Assembly (NCBI RefSeq): GCF_000483485.1
Contig: NZ_KI519609.1
Location: forward strand, 771,145-835,144
Length of the DNA: 64,000 nt
Source of the DNA: Thiomicrorhabdus chilensis DSM 12352
GTDB taxonomy: Bacteria; Pseudomonadota; Gammaproteobacteria; Thiomicrospirales; Thiomicrospiraceae
Direction: 5' to 3'
A model generated the notes under the pieces. That model did no database searches. It saw nothing but the letters and a program-made list of their open reading frames with translations, and had not been told where the DNA came from. Every line of letters starts with the position of its first letter. Position 1 is the first letter of the stretch. Shown here one piece after another: positions 55,993-64,000 of this stretch. The position numbers and the translations under genes were made by a program.

Positions 55993-58131
55993 ATGGATAT
56001 GATGGAAACATTTCGCCAAACCTATCTTGAAGAGAGCTTTGAAGGCTTGGATGTAATGGAGGCAGGCCTGCTGGAATTGCCTCCTGGAACGCCCGACAAC
56101 GAAAAAATCAATGAAATATTCCGTGCCGCGCATTCCATTAAAGGGGGAAGCGGTACCTTTGGTTTTATTGAAATCGCCGGTTTTACCCATGTGCTGGAAA
56201 CGCTTTTGGACGAAATGCGTGACGGACGTCGCGATGTCACTCAAGAAGCCATAGATGCGATGCTGGCTGCGGTGGATGTGTTGCGCGATATGTTGACTAA
56301 ACTTCAGGATCGTCAGCCGATTGATGAAGAGCGAGCCGGTGAAGTGCAAGCGGTGCTGGAACGAATTCTTGGTATGGAAGAGGAAGAGACTTCAGCCGCT
56401 CCTCAGCAAGCTGTTGCAGAGTCGGTTGAAGCGGCCAGCGGTGGTTCACAGGATTGGCGTATCACAATCCTGCCGGAAAAGGAGTTGTTGCAGACAGGGA
56501 ATGAGCCCTTGCGCATTTTCCGAGAGTTGGAGACCTTGGGGAAACTCACCGCCAAAGCCGATCTTAGTGGTTTGCCGGAAAGTGCCCTTTTTCAACCGGA
56601 AGAGTTGTACCTTAAGTGGGAATTGATTTTGTCGGGCGAATCGATCAACGAAGACGAAGTAAAAGAAGTCTTTGAATGGATTGACGGAGATGGCGCTCAG
56701 ATTACCATTGAACCACCAGCCGAATTCTCTGAAAGTGCAGGTGAGCTTGAGGCATCGGCCGAACCTGTCTCTGATGCGGCGGCTGATGCGGTAGCGGCTC
56801 ATTCTGAAGCAAAATCAGAGCCTTCCAAGGTTACCGATATTCAAGCGGCCAAGCCCGCCGCTAAACCACAAGCCTCTGCAAATAAGGCCGAAGCTGCCAA
56901 GTCCGGTTCACCCAAACAAGAAGGTTCGATTCGTGTCGATTTGAGTAAGATCGACCAGATGGTCAACTTGGTAGGGGAGCTGGTGATCACCCAATCGATG
57001 TTGAGTCAGTTCGGAGAACAGGCGGAGATGGATCAGGGATCCAGTGGCGACTGGGTGGATAAGCTGAAAGAAGGCTTGACCCATCTGGAAAGGCATACCC
57101 GCGAGCTTCAGGAAAGCGTCATGAATATCCGTATGTTGCCGGTCAGTTTTGCTTTTAACCGTATGCCGCGTATTGTGCATGATGTGAGCCAGAAGCTGGG
57201 CAAACAGATCGATTTGGTGATGGAAGGGGAGGGCACCGAGCTGGATAAGACCATGCTCGAACAGCTGACCGATCCACTGGTGCATATTGTCAGAAACTCG
57301 ATTGACCACGGCATTGAGAGCCCTGAAGCACGAGTGGCGGCCGGTAAGCCAGAAAAAGGTACGGTTAAGATGGCCGCATTCCATGAAGGTGGAAATATCT
57401 TGATTCAAATTACCGATGACGGTGCCGGAATCAATGCCGACAAAATCGCCGGCAAGGCGATTGAAAAAGGTGTGATTGAAGCCGATCACAACTTGTCCGA
57501 AGCGGAAGTCATTGACTTGATCTTCCACCCTGGCTTCTCAACCGCCGATGTGGTCAGTGATATTTCCGGTCGCGGGGTGGGTATGGACGTGGTACGCCGA
57601 AATATTAAAGGCCTTGGCGGATCGGTCGAAGTGGAAACCCATTTGGGCACCGGCAGCATTTTCACCATCCGTTTGCCATTAACCCTGGCGATCTTGGACG
57701 GTCAGCTGTGTAAGGTAGGCAGTGAAACCTATGTGTTCCCATTGGTGTCCATTATCGAGTCCATTCAGGTTGATAAATCTTTGATCAAAGGAATCGCCGG
57801 CCAAGCGGAGCTCTATAAACTCAGAGATTCCTATATCCCGGTGATTCGCCTGCATAAGAAACTCGGCATTCACGACGCTTGCGAAGATCTATCGGAAGGT
57901 TTATTGGTGGTGGTTGAAGATGGCGGTAAACGTGCCGGGATTTTTGTGGATGACCTGCTTGGACAGCAGCAAGTTGTCATTAAGAGTCTGGAAAGCAATT
58001 TCATGAAGGTCGACGGGATTGCCGGAGCCACGATTCTTGGAGACGGTACCGTCTCCTTGATTCTGGATGTCAAAGAAACCGTCTCCAGCCATAAAGCGGG
58101 CGCGGTTCCTCCCCAGATCAATGTGGCCTAA
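55993..58131 (+). CDS. cheA: CheA, chemotaxis histidine kinase
   Basis: 712 aa. P1/HPt domain with H47 in AAHSIKGGSGTFG; a divergent region with an Ala/Ser/Glu-rich linker (about 250-310); P3 dimerisation from IRVDLSKIDQMVNLVGELVI; P4 kinase with HIVRNSIDHGIE, DDGAGI and GRGVGMDVV; P5 CheW-like domain at the end. No cheY, cheW, cheB or cheR in the window. One CAGGCCTG in the P1 region. Confidence 0.96.
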   Translation: MDMMETFRQTYLEESFEGLDVMEAGLLELPPGTPDNEKINEIFRAAHSIKGGSGTFGFIEIAGFTHVLETLLDEMRDGRRDVTQEAIDAMLAAVDVLRDMLTKLQDRQPIDEERAGEVQAVLERILGMEEEETSAAPQQAVAESVEAASGGSQDWRITILPEKELLQTGNEPLRIFRELETLGKLTAKADLSGLPESALFQPEELYLKWELILSGESINEDEVKEVFEWIDGDGAQITIEPPAEFSESAGELEASAEPVSDAAADAVAAHSEAKSEPSKVTDIQAAKPAAKPQASANKAEAAKSGSPKQEGSIRVDLSKIDQMVNLVGELVITQSMLSQFGEQAEMDQGSSGDWVDKLKEGLTHLERHTRELQESVMNIRMLPVSFAFNRMPRIVHDVSQKLGKQIDLVMEGEGTELDKTMLEQLTDPLVHIVRNSIDHGIESPEARVAAGKPEKGTVKMAAFHEGGNILIQITDDGAGINADKIAGKAIEKGVIEADHNLSEAEVIDLIFHPGFSTADVVSDISGRGVGMDVVRRNIKGLGGSVEVETHLGTGSIFTIRLPLTLAILDGQLCKVGSETYVFPLVSIIESIQVDKSLIKGIAGQAELYKLRDSYIPVIRLHKKLGIHDACEDLSEGLLVVVEDGGKRAGIFVDDLLGQQQVVIKSLESNFMKVDGIAGATILGDGTVSLILDVKETVSSHKAGAVPPQINVA

Positions 58132-58193
58132 GTACCACGTATGAATAGAATCAATGAATCGAAAACAAAAAAAATAAAAAATGAGGAGTGCGG

Positions 58194-58787
58194 ATGAACG
58201 CATCGACAGAAGAGTTCGCTCTGGGCGCTGAAGAGGTTCAGCAAACAATCTTAATTTTAAACTTGTCGGTTGCGCAAATTGACCTCTCCATCACTGAAGG
58301 TGACCATTCGGTCAATACGCTGATTGATTCTTTTACCTTTATGTCCCAGCACATTGAGGAGATTCAAGCATCCAGTCAGAATATACTTGATTTGGTCAGT
58401 GATAATGAGGCAGCACAGTCTTATAACGCGCTGCTGGCAAGTCACACGACTGAATTGGCGAGCAAGATGCAACAAGCGATTATCGCTTTTCAATTTTATG
58501 ATAAATTGAGCCAGCGTCTTGAACACGTTTCAAAAGGACTGTCAGGATTGGCCGAGATTGTGTCCCATGAAATGCGTGTCAAAAACCGTGAAGAGTGGGA
58601 TGCTTTCAAGCAGACGGTTCGTAAAGGCACCACCATGCGTGAAGAGGAAGAGTTGTTTGAGTTGATTTTCGACCAGCATATTCCGACCGATGAAGCGATT
58701 GAAATCATGCGCAGTCGAATGTTGACACGCATGAAGGAAAACAAGAACGAGGCAACGGAAGAAGAAGACGAGATTGAACTGTTTTAG
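58194..58787 (+). CDS. CheZ-like helical protein
   Basis: 197 aa from the ATG at 58194 (GAGGAG upstream). Almost entirely helical: a long N-terminal hairpin, then AFQFYDKLSQRLEHV with D103 and Q107 in the DxxxQ spacing of the CheZ active site, and an acidic tail ending EDEIELF. CheZ speeds dephosphorylation of CheY; in E. coli its extreme C-terminus binds CheY. Overall similarity to CheZ is weak by eye, so this is a candidate, not a firm call. It follows cheA by 62 bases. Confidence 0.6.
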   Translation: MNASTEEFALGAEEVQQTILILNLSVAQIDLSITEGDHSVNTLIDSFTFMSQHIEEIQASSQNILDLVSDNEAAQSYNALLASHTTELASKMQQAIIAFQFYDKLSQRLEHVSKGLSGLAEIVSHEMRVKNREEWDAFKQTVRKGTTMREEEELFELIFDQHIPTDEAIEIMRSRMLTRMKENKNEATEEEDEIELF

Positions 58788-58809
58788 ACTTCGCGCTTTC
58801 CGATTTTAT

Positions 58810-58832
58810 AACCCCCTTTTCAGGGGGTTTTT
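58810..58832 (+). terminator. Terminator of the cheD-cheA operon
   Basis: AACCCCC (58810-58816), loop TTTTCA, GGGGGTT (58823-58829), then TTTA. Confidence 0.85.
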
Positions 58833-58986
58833 AGTTTATCCCTGCCGAAAAAGCGACCATGCCAAGACATACTTGAAAATGCTTATTAAGTCATAAAAAA
58901 AATAATGTTTTATATTTAAAGAAAATTTATGACAATAGCCGAGCCATTCAGCAAAGACTGAATTTTAAAGTTAACGAGGATACAGA

Positions 58987-59910
58987 ATGAGAAATTTCAA
59001 AACAATCTGGGCGAGAGCCTTGATGGCGGCAATGTTATTGTCAGCACCTATGGCAACCTGGGCGGCCAATCACATGCCTTTTATTTTGGGCAGTGTCGAA
59101 TCCGGTACTTTGATTGATGTGACCGCAAAAACCAAAGCGGCGCTTAAGCAAAATGGCTTTGAAGTGGTGGGTGACTATGCACCCAGCGTCGATACGCATG
59201 TGATTGTGGTGACCAATAATGCACTGAAAGCCATGGCAGCTGAGTCCAAAAATGGTGGATTCGGTGCCATGGAACGCGTTTCCGTGGTGAATCGCAATGG
59301 TCAAATTCAGGTCAGTTATACCAATCCTGCCTACATGTGGAATGTGTATCGTATGAATGGCGATATCACTCCGGTACAAAATGCTATTAAAGCGGCGTTG
59401 GGAGCTACAAAAGAGTTTGGTGCAGATGAACCTTTAAGTGCCGATGAGTTGCGTGAGTATCACTATAAAATGATGATGCCTTACTTTGATGATGAAGATG
59501 AGTTGGCCGAGTTCGGTTCTTATGAAGAAGCGTTGAACAGTGTTGAAGCCGGGTTGGCTTCCGGAAAAGCAGGCGCTTCTAAAGTGTATCGCATCGATAT
59601 TCCCGGTACAAAGATGAGCGTATTCGGCGTCTCGATGACCAACGGTGAAGCCGCCGATACCTATGTTCAGGATAAAATTGACCTTAACAGCGAAAGCCAT
59701 GCGGCGCATTTCCCATACGAAGTCTTGGTTGTGGATGATGAGGTCATCGCTTTGAACGGTAAATTCAGAATCGCCATCAACTGGCCGAGTTTGTCGATGA
59801 TGGGCCAAGGCAGTTTCATGAGCATTTCCAATGCGCCAGACGATATCAACATGGCGCTTGAAGCAGTTGCCAATAACCAGCCTCTTGAGAAAGAGAGTTC
59901 AGGATTTTAA
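58987..59910 (+). CDS. Exported protein of unknown function (DUF302-like start)
   Basis: 307 aa. Sec signal peptide (about 1-27, cut near TWAA). The mature N-terminus (GTLIDVTAKTKAALKQNGFEVVG, then DTHVIVVTNNALKAMA) looks like a DUF302-type alpha/beta domain; an acidic middle (FDDEDELAEFGSYEEAL) is followed by a second domain with PYEVLVVDDEVIALNGKFRIAINWPS. No known catalytic motif. Probably periplasmic. AACGAGGATACAGA precedes the ATG. Single gene. Confidence 0.65.
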   Translation: MRNFKTIWARALMAAMLLSAPMATWAANHMPFILGSVESGTLIDVTAKTKAALKQNGFEVVGDYAPSVDTHVIVVTNNALKAMAAESKNGGFGAMERVSVVNRNGQIQVSYTNPAYMWNVYRMNGDITPVQNAIKAALGATKEFGADEPLSADELREYHYKMMMPYFDDEDELAEFGSYEEALNSVEAGLASGKAGASKVYRIDIPGTKMSVFGVSMTNGEAADTYVQDKIDLNSESHAAHFPYEVLVVDDEVIALNGKFRIAINWPSLSMMGQGSFMSISNAPDDINMALEAVANNQPLEKESSGF

Positions 59911-59946
59911 ATTCCGTTGTTTAATTGATCGAGTTTGAATCTCATG

Positions 59947-59975
59947 AAAAAGCACAGAGTTTTCTGTGCTTTTTT
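59947..59975 (+). terminator. Terminator after the exported unknown
   Basis: AAAAAGCACAGA / TCTGTGCTTTTTT with a 4-base loop. A CAGGCCTG follows at 59999. Confidence 0.9.
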
Positions 59976-60069
59976 GCGTTATAAACCTTGAAAACAGGCA
60001 GGCCTGTCCCCATAAATCCGCCAGTTTTATATTTTTTATTCAACCTTAAACATCATTGGAGATGAGTTC

Positions 60070-61965
60070 ATGAGTGCACAGGAAACCCATGCGTTTCAGA
60101 CTGAAGTCAACCAACTTTTAAAATTAATGATTCACGCCCTTTATTCCAATAAAGAGATTTTTTTACGTGAGTTGATTTCAAATGCGTCGGATGCTTTGGA
60201 TAAACTGCGTTTTGAAGCGGTTTCAAATGATGCCTTGAGTGAAGGCGAAGAGGAATTGGCAATCAGCGTAATGTTCGATAAGGACAAGCGTACCGTGACC
60301 ATTTCCGACAATGGTATCGGCATGACGCGGGATGAGGTGATTGCCAATATCGGAACCATCGCCAATTCCGGAACTAAAAAATTCCTTGAGAGCATGACCG
60401 GTGACCAAGCCAAGGATTCCAATCTGATTGGACAGTTTGGGGTCGGGTTTTATTCGTCTTTTATCGTTGCCGATGAAGTGGTTCTGACCACCCGCAAGGC
60501 CGGCACACCCGGGAACGACGCCATTCGTTGGACGTCCAAGGGTGAGGGTGAGTTTACCCTGGAGTCGGTGGAAAAAAGCCAAAAAGGAACCGAGATTGTC
60601 CTGCATTTGAAAGCGGATATGGATGAGTTTCTGGATGAGAATCGTCTCAAACAGATTGTGACCACCTATTCGGATCACATCAACTTCCCGATCAAGATGA
60701 TCAAGAGTGAGTGGGACGAAGAAGCCAAAGAGATGAAACAGACCGATGAGATGGAACAGGTCAACAAAGCGACCGCCATCTGGACACAACCGAAATCGGA
60801 ACTCAGCGATGAGGAATATAAGAACTTCTATCAGACCATTTCGCATGACTTTAACGAACCCTTGGCGCATATCCATAACAAGGTTGAGGGGACGCTCGAA
60901 TACACCTCATTGCTTTATATTCCCAAACAGGCTCCGTTTGACCTCTATGACCGTGAGCGTCGTTACGGGCTAAAACTCTACGTTAAGCGCGTTTTCATCA
61001 TGGATGATGCCGAGCAGTTGATGCCGACTTATTTACGCTTTATTCGTGGGGTGATCGATTCGGCCGATTTGCCGCTGAACGTATCGCGTGAGATTCTGCA
61101 AAGCAATAAGGTGGTCGATAAGATTCGTTCTGCCTCGGTCAAGCGTGTGCTGGATCAGTTGGCCAAAATGGCCAAGGCGGAAGATCAAAGCGATTACAAC
61201 ACCTTCTGGGATCAGTTCGGTCAGGTGATGAAAGAAGGGATTGTCGAGGACTTTGCCAATAAGGACAAAATCGCCAAACTATTGCGTTTTGCCACCACTG
61301 CCAATGAAGCCAGCTCTGAACAACGTGTCTCGCTGGAGCAGTATGTTGACCGCATGAAAGACGGTCAGGAAGCGATCTACTACATCACCGCCGATACGCA
61401 TGCGGCTGCCAAAGGCAGTCCGCACCTGGAAATGTTCCGCAAAAAGGACATGGAAGTGTTGCTTTTGTCCGACCGTATCGACGAGTGGTTGGTTTCACAC
61501 TTGACTGAGTTTGAAGGTAAGCCGCTTAAGTCGATTACCTCCGCTGACCTGAAAGAGTTCGAGGACGACGCCGACAAAGACTTGTCTGAAGAAGAGAAAC
61601 AGGCGCGTGAGGCTTTGACGGAAAAGGTTAAAAAAGCGATTGAAGAGCAGGTTTCCGACGTCAAAATCACCCACCGACTAACCGATTCGCCGGCGTGCGT
61701 GGTCAGTGCCGAAGGGGATATGTCGGCGCATATGGCGCGTATGATGGAGCAGATGGGGCAAAGCATTCCCAAGCAGAAGCCGGTGTTGGAGTTGAACCCT
61801 GATCATGCCTTGGTCAAGAAATTGGACTCGCTGGCGGACGACGCCAAATTGAAAGAGTGGTCTTTGTTTCTGTTGGAGCAGGCTCAATTGGCTGAAGGCG
61901 ACCAGTTGGAACAGCCGGCCGAATTCATCAAACGTATGAATGCATTGCTAAGTGACATGATCTGA
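60070..61965 (+). CDS. htpG: HtpG, Hsp90 chaperone
   Basis: 631 aa. GHKL ATPase with [27 protein letters not shown] and [11 protein letters not shown]; middle domain with [14 protein letters not shown] and the catalytic Arg in [12 protein letters not shown]-terminal dimerisation domain. Complete. Folds late clients under stress. ATTGGAGATGAGTTC is the ribosome site. Confidence 0.98.
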   Translation: MSAQETHAFQTEVNQLLKLMIHALYSNKEIFLRELISNASDALDKLRFEAVSNDALSEGEEELAISVMFDKDKRTVTISDNGIGMTRDEVIANIGTIANSGTKKFLESMTGDQAKDSNLIGQFGVGFYSSFIVADEVVLTTRKAGTPGNDAIRWTSKGEGEFTLESVEKSQKGTEIVLHLKADMDEFLDENRLKQIVTTYSDHINFPIKMIKSEWDEEAKEMKQTDEMEQVNKATAIWTQPKSELSDEEYKNFYQTISHDFNEPLAHIHNKVEGTLEYTSLLYIPKQAPFDLYDRERRYGLKLYVKRVFIMDDAEQLMPTYLRFIRGVIDSADLPLNVSREILQSNKVVDKIRSASVKRVLDQLAKMAKAEDQSDYNTFWDQFGQVMKEGIVEDFANKDKIAKLLRFATTANEASSEQRVSLEQYVDRMKDGQEAIYYITADTHAAAKGSPHLEMFRKKDMEVLLLSDRIDEWLVSHLTEFEGKPLKSITSADLKEFEDDADKDLSEEEKQAREALTEKVKKAIEEQVSDVKITHRLTDSPACVVSAEGDMSAHMARMMEQMGQSIPKQKPVLELNPDHALVKKLDSLADDAKLKEWSLFLLEQAQLAEGDQLEQPAEFIKRMNALLSDMI

Positions 61966-61989
61966 TCCTCGGATCTCGCGTCACTTTTC

Positions 61990-62036
61990 AAGCCCCGCAT
62001 TTTGAGCAGGCCTGTTCAATGTGCGGGGCTTTTTTG
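61990..62036. terminator. htpG terminator with CAGGCCTG in its loop
   Basis: AAGCCCCGCAT pairs with GTGCGGGGCTTTTTT (one G-T pair). The loop is TTTGAGCAGGCCTGTTCAA, itself nearly palindromic, so the two stems stack. Confidence 0.9.
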
Positions 62037-62196
62037 TTGCAGTTGGCCAGACTCAGGCCGAACTTCTCTGCATAACAAGCGGGTTTATGGCACAATACGC
62101 CCCAATTTAAAAATCTTTTATATATCACAGACTTATTTATGCCCAGCGCGTACCTGAAGTGTCCACTGTGTTTTTCGGTAAAATTAGGATAAGACA

Positions 62197-63801
62197 TTGA
62201 TTTCAACAGCAAATATCACCATGCAGTTTGGTGAAAAACCTCTTTTTGAAGACATTTCCGTTAAATTTGGCGAAGGCAATCGCTACGGTTTGATTGGCGC
62301 AAACGGCTGCGGTAAGTCCACCTTTATGAAGATTCTGGGTGGCGACCTGGAACCGACGGCGGGCAGTGTCTCGATTGACGAAAACGAGCGTGTGGGTAAA
62401 CTTAAGCAGGATCAGTTCGCTTATGAAGAGTACAGCGTCGTGGATACCGTCATTATGGGGCAACCGGAGCTTTGGGAGGTCAAACGCGAGCGTGACCGCA
62501 TCTATTCCCTGGCGGAAATGTCCGAAGAGGAAGGCATGCTGGTCGCCGATCTGGAAATCAAGTTCGGAGAAATGGACGGTTACACCGCAGAATCCAGAGC
62601 CGGAGAGTTGCTGTTGGGTCTGGAGATCCCGGTTGAACAGCATTACGGCCCGATGAGTGAAGTGGCTCCCGGTTGGAAACTGCGTGTCTTGTTGGCGCAA
62701 GCGTTGTTTGCCGATCCCGATATCCTGTTGCTGGATGAGCCGACCAACAACCTGGACATCAACACCATTCGTTGGTTGGAAACTGTATTGAACGATCGCA
62801 AAAGCACCATGATCATCATCTCCCACGACCGCCACTTTCTGAACAGTGTGTGTACCCATATGGCGGATCTGGACTACGGTGAGTTGCGTGTCTATCCGGG
62901 AAATTACGATCAATACATGACTGCGGCCACCCAGGTTCGCGAGCGACTGTTGGCCGACAATGCCAAGAAGCAAGCCCAGATCAATGAGCTCAAAACCTTT
63001 GTGAGTCGTTTCTCGGCCAATGCCTCAAAAGCCAAACAGGCCACTTCGCGTGCCAAATTAATCGACAAGATTCAGTTGGATGAGGTCAAACCGTCCAGCC
63101 GTGTGAACCCGTTTATTCGTTTTGAGCAGGACAAAAAACTGTTCCGTTTGGCGTTGGAGATTGAGCACCTGAGCAAAACCTATTCTGATAACGAAGGCGA
63201 AGCCAACGACGTCATTAAGGATTTCAGCATGATGCTGGAGGTGGAAGAGCGTTTGGCGGTGTTGGGTGGAAACGGGGTTGGTAAAACCACCTTTTTGAAA
63301 TGTTTGGTCGGCGATACCGACTTGACTGCGGGTGAAGTCAAGTGGTCCGAAAACGTCAAAATCGGTTATTACGCTCAGGATCATGCAGCAGACTTTTCCG
63401 AAGATCTCACATTACTGGACTGGATGGCGCAATGGAAACAGGAAGGCGATGATGAGCAGGCGTTGCGTGCGGTATTGGGCCGTTTATTGTTTTCACAAAA
63501 AGAGATCGATAAGTCCGTCAAGGTGCTCTCAGGTGGGGAGCAAGGGCGCATGTTGTTCGGCAAGTTGATGTTGCAAAAGCCCAATGTATTGATTATGGAT
63601 GAACCCACCAACCATTTGGATATGGAGTCAATCGAGTCGCTTAACCAGGCTTTGGAAGACTATCCGGGTACGGTGGTTTTTGTTTCGCATGACCGCGAGT
63701 TTGTCTCGTCGATTGCCACGCGCCTTTTGGTCATGAGTGACGACGGTATTCTCGATTACCGAGGTGATTACGAGTCTTATTTGTCGAGTTTGGATGCCTA
63801 A
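62197..63801 (+). CDS. ybiT: ABC-F family ATPase, YbiT type
   Basis: 534 aa from a TTG start with AGGAT eight bases upstream. Two ABC domains: Walker [10 protein letters not shown] and GGNGVGKTT, Walker [12 protein letters not shown] and [11 protein letters not shown], a good signature only in the second half ([10 protein letters not shown]), and a basic linker between them (about 245-300). No membrane segments. ABC-F proteins act on ribosomes; N-terminal [18 protein letters not shown] and the ILGGDLEP run are those of YbiT. Confidence 0.92.
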   Translation: MISTANITMQFGEKPLFEDISVKFGEGNRYGLIGANGCGKSTFMKILGGDLEPTAGSVSIDENERVGKLKQDQFAYEEYSVVDTVIMGQPELWEVKRERDRIYSLAEMSEEEGMLVADLEIKFGEMDGYTAESRAGELLLGLEIPVEQHYGPMSEVAPGWKLRVLLAQALFADPDILLLDEPTNNLDINTIRWLETVLNDRKSTMIIISHDRHFLNSVCTHMADLDYGELRVYPGNYDQYMTAATQVRERLLADNAKKQAQINELKTFVSRFSANASKAKQATSRAKLIDKIQLDEVKPSSRVNPFIRFEQDKKLFRLALEIEHLSKTYSDNEGEANDVIKDFSMMLEVEERLAVLGGNGVGKTTFLKCLVGDTDLTAGEVKWSENVKIGYYAQDHAADFSEDLTLLDWMAQWKQEGDDEQALRAVLGRLLFSQKEIDKSVKVLSGGEQGRMLFGKLMLQKPNVLIMDEPTNHLDMESIESLNQALEDYPGTVVFVSHDREFVSSIATRLLVMSDDGILDYRGDYESYLSSLDA

Positions 63802-63832
63802 AGTGCTGGTCTGCTATTGAGTTTGTTGATAC

Positions 63833-63861
63833 AAAAAAGCCTGCATAAAGCAGGCTTTTTT
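63833..63861. terminator. Bidirectional terminator
   Basis: AAAAAAGCCTG-CATAAAG-CAGGCTTTTTT between ybiT and the minus-strand gene at the right edge. Confidence 0.9.
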
Positions 63862-63887
63862 GTCTTTAACAGATATTTAAATCAGAT

Positions 63888-64000
63888 TTAAAATTCCATT
63901 AACAGGTGCGGAGACGAATCTGGAATGTTCGAACCAGCATCTGGATTGGCAGACATGTGGTGGGCTGAAGCCGTGGCAGTGATACCGAAAGTCAGTAGAG
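63888..64000 (-). CDS. 3' end of a small exported protein
   Basis: On the minus strand the window edge carries the last 37 codons of a frame ending in TAA (63888-63890): LLTFGITATASAHHM, like the end of a signal peptide, then a short Asn/Pro/Ser-rich mature part ending HLLMEF. If the signal is real the mature protein is only about 25 residues. The shared terminator at 63833-63861 lies just beyond. The start is outside the window. Confidence 0.5.
   Translation of the reverse strand, partial: LLTFGITATASAHHMSANPDAGSNIPDSSPHLLMEF

Noticed and set aside
56908..57528. 206-codon minus-strand ORF inside cheA
   Set aside because: Antisense to the conserved CheA kinase domains.

Overview
The window reads as a chromosomal segment of a marine or halotolerant gammaproteobacterium, most like the sulfur-oxidising Thiomicrospira / Hydrogenovibrio / Thiomicrorhabdus group. 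This is an inference from gene order and protein flavour: ectoine synthesis with a dedicated aspartokinase, a secreted DsrE-family protein, a lipoprotein resembling SoxXA-binding proteins, and typical gammaproteobacterial lptD-surA-pdxA-rsmA-apaH and mre-mrd-dacA-lipBA blocks. No rRNA, tRNA or CRISPR array was seen. Apart from one TnpB element and one MITE-like repeat it looks like core genome.

Layout. 1-6.9 kb: phosphate block, with the pstA end, pstB, phoU, phoB and phoR, then a divergent pair pit (-) / pstS (+) whose spacer carries a clear Pho box. 6.9-9.6 kb: a 2Fe-2S ferredoxin, a voltage-gated-type ion channel with an unusual selectivity filter, and a lipoprotein. 9.6-15.1 kb: a gene-poor stretch with palindromes and a long leader, then ectA-ectB-ectC-ask and an overlapping membrane TPR gene. 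15.1-25.2 kb: secreted DsrE protein, bolA, the minus-strand lptD-surA-pdxA-rsmA-apaH run, and divergent amgK-murU for muramic acid recycling. 25.2-33 kb: rluF, a solitary HicA-like gene, an IS200/IS605-type TnpB element inserted at the 3' end of a BASS-family transporter gene, yaaA, hslO, lipA, lipB, and a MITE-like repeat next to ybeD. 33-41 kb: dat, dacA, rodA, mrdA, mreD, mreC, mreB (minus strand). 41-50.7 kb: gatCAB, htpX, trpB, sufE, a Tat-exported metallo-hydrolase, serB, an RDD protein and an ECF-type permease. 50.8-64 kb: lipoprotein, guaB-guaA, tadA, cheD-cheA and a CheZ-like gene, a secreted unknown, htpG, an ABC-F ATPase, and the 3' end of a small secreted protein.

The most striking feature is not a gene. 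The 8-bp palindrome CAGGCCTG occurs 27 times in 64 kb, where about one copy is expected by chance. About half of the copies lie in the roughly one tenth of the window that is intergenic, mostly just after stop codons. Several are paired as inverted repeats that form terminators, and many carry an A/T-rich TGAN flank. This is how DNA uptake sequences of Neisseria and Haemophilus are distributed, and it also resembles the highly iterated palindromes of cyanobacteria. Other leads are an Hsp33 with only two of the four zinc cysteines, a channel filter resembling an engineered calcium channel, a divergent CheZ-like protein sharing its C-terminal tail with CheD, and two mobile elements that sit exactly on host stop codons.
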